This document shows positions 21,971 through 33,400 of a stretch of 64,000 nt of DNA, one piece after another (within the stretch, counting starts at the first letter, position 1; each line of letters starts with the position of its first letter). The notes beneath the pieces were generated by a model. That model did not search any database. It had not been told where the DNA came from and saw nothing but the letters and a program-made list of their open reading frames with translations. The stretch comes from Nannochloropsis salina CCMP1776 (taxonomy: Eukaryota > Sar > Eustigmatophyceae > Eustigmatales > Monodopsidaceae), in the NCBI GenBank assembly GCA_004565275.1, contig SDOX01000002.1:876884-940883 (forward strand), in the 5' to 3' direction. The translations under genes and the position numbers were made by a program.

Positions 21971-23159
21971 GAGGTGCAATCGCTCGGAACGGGCCGGGTA
22001 ACTTGACAATTCTACAAACGAGGACTGCTTACAGCGACATAGGAAGGCCGGCACATTGAAAGCGAAAATCAGGGGGCGAGGGCAATAGGTAGCGGGAATA
22101 TAGTCTCAAATCGCTTAGGAATGGCCAAAGGCATGTCTGTTCTGCTTTCTTGAGACTGTCCTCGCGTTTCCGGTGATTGATTCTTCGACATACCTGCTTT
22201 TCACACACACGCCAGGCGGAGAGGGGTGGGAGCGCATAGACGTGAACCTTTCGGCAATGAGTGGGGAAATGAAGGGGTAGCTGGCTGCAATGGCTCTCGA
22301 TTTTTGCGAGCCGACCACGTGTACATAACATTTTGAGATGACGATACGATCGTAATAAAGCATAATGAAGAGATGCATAGAATAAAAACGCGAGCAAGAG
22401 CTTGATATGATTAGACAAGAAATACCACGACAAGTGTCATGGTTGTCGAGGTTTCCCCCCCCCCCCTTTTTCTTTTGTCGTCACTGCGACATCCAGCTTT
22501 AGTCTGCGTGCTGCCCTGGGAGGTTAAGTCTGTTCATGGAGCAGTGCATGTGAGCTATATTGCTTGCTGATGCCATGCCCATCAGAAGGAGCTGTGCCTT
22601 TAAAAGTACGAGTAAAATCCTACCCGCACCACTTGATCCTTGGTGGGTCTGCACGAGGGAACGTATTTCGGGGAGCACGGGAGCCGAGAGCATCACAGGG
22701 TGTGTGGCCAGCCCGCAAGCCTCGCCTACGCGCTTGCGTGCTACCATGCACAGACCCATGCGGTGGTGTGCGGACGACCCCAAGAACAAAGCCTGGCAGT
22801 TCTGGGGCGGTGTAGTTGAAAGGCATGGTCAGATGAATCGCCCAAGTATTTGCCTCAATTATTGAAACGCCGGACCCGCTGCGTTAGGCCTGCGTGCATG
22901 TTAGATCTGGCGTATCCAGGTTTCGGGGTCTGACCCGGCTCCTGTGTTCTTTGATCCGTGCTCATGCCCCCTTTCTCCCCACCCACTCCTTATACAGAAC
23001 GCCACAAGGTTGTAGGCGCGCTGGTGAATTCGTTACTCCGTGGTCTCAAGAAAAAATCAAGACCTAAGTTTCATTATTTCCTCGCGTCGCACCTCCTCAC
23101 GCGTGAAACCGAGCCTGCAGGAGCTTCCGCCTTTGATTTAGAGCGACAGCAGTAAAGCC
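21971..23159. other. Intergenic region, no supported gene
   Basis: About 1.2 kb with short frames on both strands that show no recognisable family. A run of C followed by T lies near 22455. The last 200 bp are probably the 5' region of the HCF173-like gene. Confidence 0.45.
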
Positions 23160-25073
23160 ATGCAGCGCTCTGTGCAAGCAGCCTTTCTAGCCTGTATCTT
23201 AACTGCTTCCTACATAGACCTAGGGAATGCTTTTGTTTTCCCCTCTTCCCGGCCACAGAGCACCCCATGTAGCATAGTCTCCACCTCCCCGTACACCGCC
23301 AGTCCTGATAGCAGAGCAAGAATAACTATCGCACCCTCCTGGATGGTACCCCCTTCTTCATCGTCATCCTCCTCATCTTCTACGTCGTCTTCGCCTGCAG
23401 CCGGCGTCACTCAGGAAAAAAGCAATCGGCGCGGCGGCAGCCCAGCATCTCCCTCTACTAAAAACTCGGAGGCACCTGCTCCGGGGGAGGAAGAAAGCAA
23501 TCCACCCGCTGTGGACGTGGGAATTGCCAAAGCATTAGCTAAGCCTAGTGAATCTCGCGCTGCAGAGTTGCGACAGGCAAAGGAGGCGGAGCGGACCAAG
23601 AACAAGAAGTTTTTGAACCCGATCGAGATTCCTATCAAGGCAGGGAGGGCGGCTCGGCGGGCGCTGGAAAGCCTGGGGCAGGTGGAAGAGCCGGCGCCGA
23701 AAAATCCCGAGGATTACAGGTTATACTTTGACAAAAAATTCATGTACGCGATTCCAGCCCCCGGAGAGAAAACGCCCACGGTGCTGGTGGTGGGTGCGAC
23801 GGGGGACATTGGTCGGCAGGTGGTGCGGAAGCTCATTTTGAAAGGCTACCGGGTGCAGGTCTTGGTCCGCAATTTGTACTCCACCACTTTGAATTTGCTG
23901 GGGACGGGGGTGTCGTACGTGAAAGGCGACCTGTCCGACCTGTCCTCCCTGCGCACGGCTTGCGACGGCGCCGACAAGGTGGTGTACGTGGCGCAGGCCC
24001 GCGAGGACGGCGATGCCCGCACCGTGGAATACCTGGGACTGCGTAATTTGGCGCAAGCCTTCCAGGATACCCGGGTGTCTGATGCGGGCAAACGGGTGGC
24101 GACCAAGCGGACCTTGTTCAAGTTTCGGAAGCCGGCGGATCGGGGTGTATGGGCCGTGGCCACGCCGAGCGCGGAGGGCGCGGAGGGCGCGTGGACTGTG
24201 CAGGATGAGCGGTCGGGCCGTCCCGCGTTTGTGGGATCCCTGCCTGTGGGTCCCGGGGGCTCAATGGTGCTCGAGAGCAAGAAGCTGGGGCTGAATTTGT
24301 CCAAATTCGGGGGTTTGCTGATGTTGTTCAAGGCCCAAGGGGATGCGCAGACGTCCTTCCGCTTCGTGATTCGGACGAGCGCCTATGCCGAGCAGGGAGT
24401 GCAGTACGAGATAGCCTTGCCCTTGGTCCGCAATCGCTTCACCGCCTTCCGGATGAATTTTCGGGACTTTGTGCCCATGAAAGACGGGATGCCGTACGCG
24501 GGCGTCTTGGGGGGGCTGGGCGGGGTGACGGCGCTGGATCCGGGGGACGTGAAGCAGTTTGCCGTCATGGCCGTGAGGGAGGGAGGGGCCGCCGCGGGCG
24601 TGGATGCAGCGGTGGCCAATCCTGCTTTCGCCTTGACCATGGAGGGAATCAAGGTGTTCCGGGCCCGGGAGCAAGCCGACGTGGTGCTGCTGTCCTCCTC
24701 CGACATCACGCCCCAGACCGCGTTGAAGAGTCTGTCGGAGATGGAGCGAGACCCGGCCTCCTTCGAGCGGGTCGAGCGCGGGAACTACTACAGGGCACAG
24801 GGGGAACTGGCTATGAAGAACGCGGGGCTGGCTTATTGCATCGTCCGGATCTCGGATTTCACGAGCAGTCCCACGGAGGGACGCCCGCTGAGCGTCTCCC
24901 GGAGTGGCAACAACATGGGCCTTATTTCCAGACCTGACGCGGCCACGGTCCTCATAAATTGTCTGTTCAACCCAACGGTCTGCAACACAGAGATCTACGC
25001 GTCCGAGAATCCCAGGTACGGCGACCGGGACATCCAAAGGTTGCTGAACGAATTAGTAGAGCTGCCACTGTGA
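23160..25073 (+). CDS. HCF173: HCF173-like plastid SDR protein with inserted CIA30 domain
   Basis: A 637-residue single-exon gene. The N-terminus is a bipartite plastid pre-sequence: signal peptide to LGNA, then the conserved Phe (FVFPSS), then a Ser/Pro-rich transit region. From about residue 207 an atypical short-chain dehydrogenase domain begins with the nucleotide-binding loop VLVVGATGDIGRQVV and runs to about 300. A CIA30-type beta domain is inserted (about 305-480), after which the SDR fold resumes (YYRAQGELAMKNAGLAYCIV, SRPDAATVLINCL). In plants this SDR-CIA30-SDR arrangement is HCF173, needed for translation and stability of psbA mRNA. The same role is inferred. The catalytic YxxxK is absent, as in atypical SDRs. 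It converges on MUS81. Confidence 0.85.
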   Translation: MQRSVQAAFLACILTASYIDLGNAFVFPSSRPQSTPCSIVSTSPYTASPDSRARITIAPSWMVPPSSSSSSSSSTSSSPAAGVTQEKSNRRGGSPASPSTKNSEAPAPGEEESNPPAVDVGIAKALAKPSESRAAELRQAKEAERTKNKKFLNPIEIPIKAGRAARRALESLGQVEEPAPKNPEDYRLYFDKKFMYAIPAPGEKTPTVLVVGATGDIGRQVVRKLILKGYRVQVLVRNLYSTTLNLLGTGVSYVKGDLSDLSSLRTACDGADKVVYVAQAREDGDARTVEYLGLRNLAQAFQDTRVSDAGKRVATKRTLFKFRKPADRGVWAVATPSAEGAEGAWTVQDERSGRPAFVGSLPVGPGGSMVLESKKLGLNLSKFGGLLMLFKAQGDAQTSFRFVIRTSAYAEQGVQYEIALPLVRNRFTAFRMNFRDFVPMKDGMPYAGVLGGLGGVTALDPGDVKQFAVMAVREGGAAAGVDAAVANPAFALTMEGIKVFRAREQADVVLLSSSDITPQTALKSLSEMERDPASFERVERGNYYRAQGELAMKNAGLAYCIVRISDFTSSPTEGRPLSVSRSGNNMGLISRPDAATVLINCLFNPTVCNTEIYASENPRYGDRDIQRLLNELVELPL

Positions 25074-25514
25074 GCCTGGGGTATCGAGGACAGGTCACTC
25101 GACACACGGGTTAGAGGAATGGCGGGTCTCATGGGTTGTGAGTGATGGAAGAATGTGACATGTGGATGGAGACTGGAGGGCAATCCTGGATGTGGCTGCA
25201 AGGAGGGAAGTGCCCGCTAGTTCGACGCGTGCTGGCGCAAACACCGACCGCGAAAATAATGACTGACAAGGGGGGGAAGGTCTGGAGGGGGTTTAGGTGG
25301 CAAGCGCATCTAAAGAAGATGAGGACCTGCGTGGTACGCCCGCAAATGGTCGAAGACATAACGCTTTCAAAGATTTGTATTTCCGTGAAGCAAAAATTGC
25401 TCGTACCGTAACAACGTTCCCACCATTCACAGTTGCATTTATCCTACAAGTGTACACTTTTTTACATGTTTCTTGCGCAGTTTTGGCCCCACAGCTCAAC
25501 CCCCCGTGTCGCAT
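25074..25514. other. Convergent intergenic spacer
   Basis: 3' flanks of the HCF173-like gene and MUS81. No gene or repeat was recognised. Confidence 0.5.
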
Positions 25515-27645
25515 TTATCGATACACGTGGTAAATGTTGGTTGCGGCTACCCTGCCCAAGGACTGCCTCTGACCTGGGACAGGCAAGACCGCTAGGGCAG
25601 CTACTGCCTCTTCCTCCGTGATGGATTGCATGGCCCGAGCCAGACGGGACGGGGTGGAATAGGCGTTGACCACGGCCTTGCTTTTGGCCTCACTCACCTT
25701 GTCTATCGCGCAGAGCTGCGCCGTGAACATCGCCCGCACGGAGAGATTCCCCACCGTCTTCCGGCATAGGTGCTGGTATTCGGCCAGGCGGATGATTCGA
25801 GAGGCAGGCAAGGGAAAGGCCTTCGAGTGCTTCTGCAAGTACTCAGACAAGCGCTCGGACTGCGCCAGCCCATCAAAGGATTCCGTTGCCGGCAACAAGT
25901 CACCTTCCGAATTCAGCCTGTTGTGCCCACATGCAGCTTGTAGAAAGTGCGCGAACTCGTGCGAAATCCGGGTATGCATGCGCTGGAGCAGGGCAATGGT
26001 CTGGTCCAAGGAGGCTGTTTGCAAGACAGGCATCCCATGGACGACCTGGGTGCTGATCAGGGCGGTTCGCAAGGCCGCCGGTCGAATCATGTCATTCAAT
26101 TGCTCCAAGCGCCCCTCCACCAAATAGAAGGCGCGATCGATTTCCCTCCCAACACCGAGCATGCGGCCCTTCTGTTCCCGGTACCGACCGTCCTTGATGC
26201 TGGATGCCAGGTCTGGCACTGTCTTCCGCTCGATCATGTATCGGAGCATGATCTCTTCCTCCTCCTCCGTGGGATGCCCGCCCTCCCGCAGGCCGCCGGC
26301 GTCCCCGGGATCGACAGCAATGCCGGCCGCTGCTCGCCCCCCCCCGTCCCCTCCGAGCCTTCCTTCCGCCCTTCGTCGCGCCACCCACAAAACATCCGCC
26401 AGCCGCAGCACCCGGACCTCGCAACGTATCCCTGCCTGCAGGAGCGTGGCTTCGATGCTTGGGTTGTTCTCGTGCTCGACGCGGTCCAGCAAAGCCACCA
26501 CTTCCCACTCCTCTGGCCGCGTACCCCCGAAGGTCTCTTCCAGCCTGTCCAAAAGGCTCCGCGAGGAGGGTACTTGTACGTCCGCCACCTTGCTTTCCTC
26601 CCACCACCTTCCGCCCACCATGTCTTGGCATCCTTTCCCCATCACACCTTCCACTTCAACGCCTCCCTGCCACTCGGGCCGGGAGAAAAACTTGCGCTTG
26701 CGGCCCTTCCCGTCCGGGACTCGGGGTGAAGAGCTTCCTGATGCCTGTCGCTCTCCCCCTTTGCCTACGACTTCATGTATGTCCTTCCCTTCCCCTCCCG
26801 TCGCCCTCCCTCCCTCGCCTTCCTCTCCCTCGTCCAAGCCCGTGCACGTGCCTTCGATCGCGCCATCACTTTCGCCGTCACTGACATCCACTACATGTAT
26901 TCGGCGCGCTTCTTGTGAGCTCCATGGCGCAGACCGTTCAATCGCTCCTGGAAAGTCGTTCAAATTCTCCTTGCTCTTCCCTCCCTCCTCCTCCCGCCCG
27001 TGCCCCTCACACTCATGGGATTCATCGTCGCTTACGACCAGGAGGTTCGCATCGCTTAGATCGGTCGATTGGCGTCCAGGTGCATCCACTCGAGTGCTCC
27101 AGGTGTCAGGTTTAGAGCCCATTTCACGGTTTGGGTCCTCGAGTGGGTATTGAGCTTCCGTGTTGGCGCTACAGGTGGAAGTCTGGGAGGCCACGAGCAG
27201 GTCCTCCATCATTTCGTCGAGATATGCCACGGAGAAACTGGCTTCATCAACACTCACAGCCTTATCATCTGCCTTTGCTCTATCGGAGGGTAAAGGGCTT
27301 TTAGCGTGTGCTTCCGCATGCAGTGTATTGACGATGAAATTCTCAAGCTGCCTTCCGATTGTAGGGCCCACGCCTTTTAACTGCCGAGCCTCCTCAGCTG
27401 TGGTCACACGGGTTGGATGTTTTGCTAGTGCCTTGGCCACAGATTTGTAGGTATATCGAAGCTGAGAACCTGCGAGCATGTATTTGATCGTAAATGAAAA
27501 AGGCGAAAAGGCTGCCGAACTCTTGCGTATGGCGTGTGGCTAAGCAAGGACACGTACCTCGTCTTGCTGCTCCAAGCTCCAAAGTCTTGACATAAGCCAC
27601 AAGCCTGTTATTCCATACCTTGATCGAAGAAGCATCTTCCTCCAT
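25515..27645 (-). CDS. MUS81: Crossover junction endonuclease MUS81
   Basis: Exons 27645-27558 and 27469-25515 (GTACGT donor, phase 1) encode 680 residues. The N-terminal helix-hairpin-helix region reads LRYTYKSVAKALAKHP and ARQLKGVGPTIGRQLENF. A long acidic, poorly conserved linker follows. The ERCC4/XPF nuclease core has the catalytic signature MIERKTVPDLASSIKDGRY (ERKxxxD, about residue 440) followed by REQKGRM. A C-terminal HhH region closes with EEAVAALAVLPVPGQRQSLG. MUS81 acts with an EME1-type partner on branched DNA and stalled forks. The linker makes the protein longer than the human 551 residues. Confidence 0.95.
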
Positions 27646-28332
27646 GGTGTCTTCAGGAAGCCGATGAAATGGAAGTAATTCAATAGCTGGAATGTGGTCG
27701 CTACCGGACTACCTGGCTGCCTTGCGCCCCGTGAGCATGGCCTCGCTCTCCTTCGCTAAGGCTGGGAAGGTTCTGAAGCTGATATAAAGCGTTGAAATGT
27801 TTTAAGCGGTAACAGCGCTGTTTTATGTCAGGAAGTACTCCATTTTCGTGGGTGTTGCAAGATGAGTTTGCCCGGGTCGTTGGCGACGGCCCATTCCCCC
27901 ATCTCAAGTGATAGTGCCTCACTACACTCCGCGACTTTCCTAGAGCAAGACAAGAGCTCAGTCGTTTTTAAAAAAGGACTGGTTTTCATGTCTGCGCTAG
28001 ACTTGAAATAGCAGAAAGCAACGTGAAAATAATATCTTCAGGTTTTCGAACATGTCCGACGACAACTCTTCAGGTTCTTTTTCATGCCGACACGGCTTTC
28101 ATTTGATTTGATCATTATACTGAGCCGTAAATGAAAAGAACTGACCAGCCAGTAATTTTGAATCTTTCACGGTTTAAGTGCGTCGAGCTCACAGGCTTCC
28201 TATCTTGATATGATGCACAAAGAGTCGCCTTATCCTACATGCCTCCCGTACCAACGCAACAGTCGTAACTCCCAGCGACATTGAGCACATCTTAATGAGG
28301 GGTCAGTTACCCTTTCCACTTACGTCCTCCCC
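27646..28332. other. Intergenic region between MUS81 and MESD
   Basis: 687 bp holding the MUS81 5' region and the 3' flank of the MESD-like gene. Only short unrecognised frames are present. Confidence 0.45.
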
Positions 28333-29229
28333 TCAATTTTTCACCGGACGCTTGGTGCCATCACGATACAAGTCCATGCTGTCCACAGTGAGGAAGTTGG
28401 TCTCGGGCTGGTCGAATAAGAATTCCTTTGTGTCAGGCAAGAGCCTCCGCTCGAGGTCGATGAGGACCTTGTCATCAGCGTTGTACAACCTCACGTCAAC
28501 ACCACCAGAGATGAGAAGCTGTTAAGAGATGAAGAGTATATGCAGGCAGTGGTCAGAGAATGGTGCGTCATATGATGAAGACAGACCTTACACCCCACAA
28601 CGCACCGAACGCCATTTCTTCGTCAATTTTTCAGTGTCCTTGCTAGACCAGCCCTTTCCACTCGACGAATGCTCGGGAAGCATTTCGACAAACATCATTA
28701 CCCGATCGCTCCCAGGCAAAGGGGGAAGAGAAGAAGGGCTGGACAAGGAGTACGAAAAGTGAAAGGAGGTGAGTGAGCGACGCTTGCGTTATTTCATTAC
28801 ACAGTGTTCGCGTTAGTGACGCACTACGCTCAACTCGAAATCCATGCGAGTCCATTCACGCCACAAGTACTGGCGCTGTACAATCATGGAAAACACCATC
28901 AAGCCTCCACGCCTGCATGGTCTACACCGTCACAGCAGGAAGACGAAGGACAAGCAACATCGCGCTCCCTTAGAGATTTAACTACGCAAGCACATCACTT
29001 ACAAGTGGACACACACTTACTCATCAGTGTCTTTCTTGTTCTTGTGCATCTCCGAAATAAGTCGATGACGGCGTTCAAAGGAGTCGAGCTCCTCTTCCGA
29101 GTCGTTTGCCTCCCACGAAGTTTCCAAGGCCTGCAACTCCGCATCAGTCCACTCTTTGTGTTTCATGGCTGCTCCGGCAGCAGCCAACATCGCAAGAAGC
29201 ACAATCAGCAGAAAGCCGAATTTCTTCAT
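28333..29229 (-). CDS. MESD: MESD/Boca-like ER chaperone
   Basis: Exons 29229-29021, 28708-28606 and 28518-28333 join in phase and give 165 residues. Exon 1 has a clear signal peptide (MKKFGFLLIVLLAMLAAAGA) then KEWTDAELQALETSWEAND, matching DYTDADMERLLEQWEKDDD of MESD. Exon 2 gives DRVMMFVEMLPE and STDTEKL-type sequence ending KKWRS, equivalent to the TLMMFVTV strand and the helix before it. Exon 3 gives GVDVRLYNADDKVLIDLE and KEFLFDQPETNFLTVDS, equivalent to the NYDVQRFIVGSDRAIFML and IKDFLVGQDRCADV blocks. In animals MESD folds LRP-type beta-propeller receptors in the ER. Clients in an alga are unknown. The C-terminus (RPVKN) lacks a KDEL/REDL-type retrieval signal. Confidence 0.82.
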
Positions 29230-29918
29230 GGTTAGTTTTAGGACCTGGCCGTTAAGGAAGAGGGTCTCAATTTGTAGGTAATTCGCGTAGCGAGAGGCTT
29301 TGTCTTCTTGTTGAGGCTGCGCGCGAGCAGCCTAAGCAAAGAAAGAGACCTCGCGAGCTTCAAGAGAGTATATGAAAACGGTGTATTTCTGAATGCCAGA
29401 CCAGCTACCGTTTCTGGCGTCCAAAAGCGGGTTGTCAGGACGCCGTGGATAGGTTGTGCCCTGACCACGGTCGGGCCCATGAGCCGTGTCTCCGAAAAGC
29501 AGCGTCGCGCGATTCGTGTCGCTTTCCCAGGGGAGCCCAGACTGACAGCTGACGCCCTCGGATTTGGCGAGGCGATCAAGGTACCTAAAGCGTCATTCTC
29601 CGGCGGTTGGCAATGACGGTTGGGTACCTAAATCATCACACATAGAAGCAGCCGAGTCGACCACCATCCACCACTCGCTCCTTAGTGTCTTTCCTTTCTT
29701 TTCCATGGATGGGGACTCCCTCTGCATGTAGGACTTTGGTGAGATGAAGTGAGGCACAAAATCGAGACGCACTTTAGTCTGTGAAATCTATGTATGGGTG
29801 CATAGTGAAACGTTCTCTTGTACGGTCAGCGTCTTAACTACATCCCTTGCCGCTGCCTCCCTTTGCCCCCCATCATCCACATTTTTACAGGTCACACTCT
29901 CTCCCATCGTTGAGAAAT
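29230..29918. promoter_or_regulatory. Divergent MESD/uS11 intergenic region
   Basis: 689 bp between opposing starts. A 102-codon frame (29308-29616, +) has no recognisable family and is judged chance. Promoters of both genes should lie here. Confidence 0.4.
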
Positions 29919-30655
29919 ATGGTACGTCCACTCCTGATTTAATCTGAATAAAATGAATATTCGCTTGATCACCTGTGTTTACACGCGATCCCGTGGGGCT
30001 GTGTTCAACGAATAAGAGTGTCAGGGTTGTCCACGTTTCCCTTTGGATGTTCAGACCAAGCAGCGAAATTAGATCTCTGTTTTTGTCTTTGAGGTCTGAT
30101 ACCTGCAGGAATTGGATGGTCTTTAGAATTGGCTCGTAGGGCTTCGGAAGTATGTGGTGCCTGGTAGGTTTCTGACGTATAAAACTATCTCCTGCACAGT
30201 CTAAGCGAGGGTCCGCCGCGAAAGTGGAGGACACGACTACGTTGAACCTGGGGCCCAAGGCCGCAGAGGGAGAGCACGTCTTTGGTGTTGCGCACATCTT
30301 TGCGTCATTCAATGATACATTCGTACACGTGACGGATCTCTCAGGACGTGAGACCTTGTCTCGTGTGACGGGCGGCATGAAGGTGAAGGCGGATCGTGAT
30401 GAGGCCTCGCCGTACGCGGCCATGCTTGCCGCGCAAGACGTAGCTGCCAAGTGCAAGGAGCTTGGCATCACTGCAGTCCATATCAAAATGCGCGCGACGG
30501 GTGGGAACAAGACAAAGTCCCCGGGCCCCGGGGCCCAGCACGCCTTGCGTGCCCTGGCCCGTTCAGGACTGAAGATTGGCCGCATCGAAGATGTAACTCC
30601 CATCCCCACCGACAGTACCCGCCGAAAGAGTGGTCGCCGTGGTCGTCGTTTGTAA
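29919..30655 (+). CDS. RPS14: 40S ribosomal protein S14 (uS11)
   Basis: Exon 2 (30200-30655) encodes [19 protein letters not shown] then the near-invariant [40 protein letters not shown] and the terminal [12 protein letters not shown]. No in-frame ATG precedes these. The best solution is a first coding exon of exactly ATG (29919-29921) immediately followed by a GTACGT donor, with a CTGCACAG acceptor ending at 30199. The result is a 152-residue protein of typical length. uS11 sits on the platform of the small subunit near the mRNA exit. The start-codon exon is inferred; the body of the gene is certain. Confidence 0.93.
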
Positions 30656-31057
30656 ACAATAAGAAAAATAGTGCGATGAGGGGTTGGCCGTGGCTGTTGT
30701 TTGGGCAGCACCACGCCGCCCTGCCGCGACGGGGACGGTGAAGAGCGCGGAGGCGGGGAATCGCATGTTCCTTCCCTTTTCCTCTTTCCCTGGCCCTTTT
30801 TTTCTTGACTGGGGCCCATGCTTTTTTTTGTCTTAAATTTGCTGGACTTATCCTCCATAGGTCGAGGGGGGGAAAGGACCTGAGATAAAAAAAGAATAAA
30901 GCAAAAGAGGGCTCGGCCTCAGGAACAACCACACTGTCTGGTACACACAGACGGAAAATATCATCTTTGCAACGATTTTGCATTTGTACGAGTAAAAAAG
31001 AGTTTTATTGTCCCCCTCCCCCACACACTGTTACATCTTCTCTTTTCCTTATGCAAT
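30656..31057. other. Convergent spacer, uS11 and TRM112
   Basis: 3' flanks of both genes. It includes an A-rich GAATAAAG segment near 30893 that could serve in polyadenylation. No gene is seen. Confidence 0.4.
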
Positions 31058-31654
31058 TCATGCAACCTCGTCCTCATGAAGGAGCATGTTAGGGATTCCA
31101 TTGTTTATTGGAAATCGTCGACCAGTCTCAGGGCACACTAAAGTTCCCTCTAAAACATGCACATCCAGCAGCAGCTTGTGTACAAGCTGAAGAAACGCGT
31201 CGTCCGTTTTGTTTGCCTCGTCCATCTGTAAATGAGATGATGTTGAGTATGTCATCCACGAAGTGGAAAAAAAAACATTCAATCGCTTATGTATCACATC
31301 AATGCCTAACCTCTTCTGGGAGCTCGTCCATGTCCAACTCTTTGCTTGCTCCTCGTAAAGCCGGCCAATCAACCTTGGGCAGTAAGTTCTGCACGAATTC
31401 TAGGGGATGGTGTGAAAATTTTGAGGACAAATGCCCATGATCACCGTGAATATGTACATTAAAACAACATTTATCTCCAACTTTAGCCAGGGTCCAACCC
31501 TGTGTCTTCCATCGACAAGTGAAGCCGCCTTGGACGTACCTGAATTGAACTCTGTCTCCTTTACTTCCACCTTCTCAGCCTCTATTCTCAGGGGGAAGCC
31601 ATTAATCACCCCTTTGACGTTACTCTTCAGCATATTATGTGTAATTAGCCGCAT
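31058..31654 (-). CDS. TRM112: TRM112, activator subunit of methyltransferases
   Basis: Exons 31654-31540, 31399-31311 and 31225-31058 (donors GTACGT and GTTAGG) give 123 residues against 125 in human. Sequence landmarks: [98 protein letters not shown]112 is a small zinc-binding or zinc-ribbon-derived protein that stabilises and activates methyltransferases acting on tRNA, rRNA and translation release factor. The N-terminal Cys pair found in yeast is missing here, as in the human protein. It lies head to head with eL29. Confidence 0.95.
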
Positions 31655-32292
31655 GACTACAGTTGTGGGTGCGTGTTGGTGAGATTTTTTGTTGAGTTTA
31701 AAGGTATTCGGGGAGGTCGAGAGCAGGGCGGAATAAGCGAGAATATCTCTAGACAGCCGACAAGAAGCATCAAAACAACCTTCCCTTGAGAAATTGGATT
31801 TTTCATGGCCAGTATACAAGGAAGCTGTAGAAATCTGCAAGCAAGCATGGGCGAGCATATTTGCTACAAGATGCTAGTGTGGTGGGGAGGAAACGTCGTT
31901 GCCTCACGGTATGATGTTTTCCTCCATGTCACCTTCTGCGCTTCTCCCAGCGCTAATATAAACTGGGAACGCGATAGAGACTCTTCAGCCGCTCGCCGCC
32001 TCCATTCACCCTCGTGCCCGCCCTTCGATTCATGCGCACCGTGCCCTGCCTCGGGTGGGCGGTCTCGTGTGGCTCGTGGTCGATAGCGTGGAACGACTGC
32101 GCTGAGTGGCTGGAATTTCCTCTGCCTCTGAGTCGCCTACACTGATGGTGGGCGTTGGAGCTGTGACTCGGTGCGATGCTTCTTTGCCATGAAGCAAGTG
32201 TACTCTTCGAAGCATAATACCCCCTCTTCCATTTCTGTATCTGCTTTGCGTTTCACAGGAAAGGCGGGTCTCCTGTCGTCAAGTTATTCGTC
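31655..32292. promoter_or_regulatory. Divergent TRM112/eL29 intergenic region
   Basis: 638 bp between opposing starts of two translation-related genes, likely shared promoter DNA. No specific element was identified. Confidence 0.4.
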
Positions 32293-32826
32293 ATGGCAAA
32301 GGTAGGAACTTTGGGTATCGCGTGGTGGAGGGGGGCTTTGGATAAATGCCTCGCGGGAGGGCGGCCGTGAGGATAGGTTGCGGAGCTGCATGGGTCATAC
32401 GAGACTGTTTTACGCAATATTCTCAGCTTTTTGTTTTGCATGGAATCTGCTCGTTGGGGTATCATGTTGATAATGGAAGGAAAGCAACATTTTTCTCCTC
32501 ACATAAATCCGCATCGCTTCTCCCTCTGCAGAGCAAGAACCACACGAACCGAAATCAGTCTTTTAAAGCGCATCGAAACGGTATCAAGAAGCCCAAGAAT
32601 CACGTTTCAAAATCTTTGAAAGGGGTAGGTTTGTCACTTCTTCTCCCTGTGTTTTCAAAAGTTTAGATGCTAGATCTTGCCTGGTACGCTACGGCGCGGC
32701 CCGCTCGATTTTCGACCACACCAACGCGCTTCGTATTATTCGTTTACACAGATGGACCCGAAGTATTTGCGCAACCAGCGCTTCGCGAAGAAACACAACA
32801 AGGTCGTCAAGACGGTGAAGGCCTGA
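32293..32826 (+). CDS. RPL29: 60S ribosomal protein L29 (eL29)
   Basis: Exons 32293-32301 (9 nt, MAK), 32532-32624 and 32752-32826 encode 58 residues, the usual eL29 size. The joined product begins MAKSKNHTNRNQSFKAHRNG, continues IKKPKNHVSKSLKG and ends MDPKYLRNQRFAKKHNKVV then KTVKA. Donors read GTAGGA and GTAGGT. The protein is a very basic large-subunit component. It is too small and too split to stand out as a single reading frame. Confidence 0.95.
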
Positions 32827-33400
32827 ATGGTGACGTGAGGAGACGGCGTGGAGGGTCTGAAGGGAAGACGGGGCGTACCAGGAGCGCTTTACATGTTCAA
32901 TTCACGGGGCTCGTACAGCCTTTTTGGCCGTGGCGTGTCAAGATTTTCGTTGTGCGCGGAAGTGATATAGGTGGTAGACACGGACTCACGTCGGTAGAGG
33001 CATATCGAATAAAGAAGCAAATCCTGAGCGCGCTCGGCCTCTGATCTCAACCAGTAAGCTACGCTGTTTCGCCCTTGCTAATGGAGAATTGGCTCTGTTT
33101 GTCGGGACTGTATCGTCTTTCCTTTTCCCTCTTTGTACGTACTATATTTCCTATGAACACTCCCTTCAGTTCCTCTGGCAAGGCCATCACCACGCGAGTA
33201 GACACCGTGCTGCGTCTTGTGAACCTTGGAAGATCTAAGCGTCGCGATCCTGCACGCGAAGGACGATTCACCAAGAAGGAAAACAGTGTGGGCCTGGTTG
33301 CTTCAGCTGCCCTATTTCATGAGCAATTCCATACCTTCATTCTTCCGTCATGTTGAGCTTTTGCTTAAACTTTCGAGACACCCCGGTCTTTCGCATTCTT
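32827..33400. other. Convergent spacer, eL29 and CEP57-like
   Basis: 3' flanks of both genes. Small frames on both strands are unrecognised. Confidence 0.45.

Noticed and set aside
29308-29616. 102-codon plus-strand frame between MESD and uS11
   Set aside because: No recognisable motif, lies in a divergent promoter region, and no splice partner is evident.
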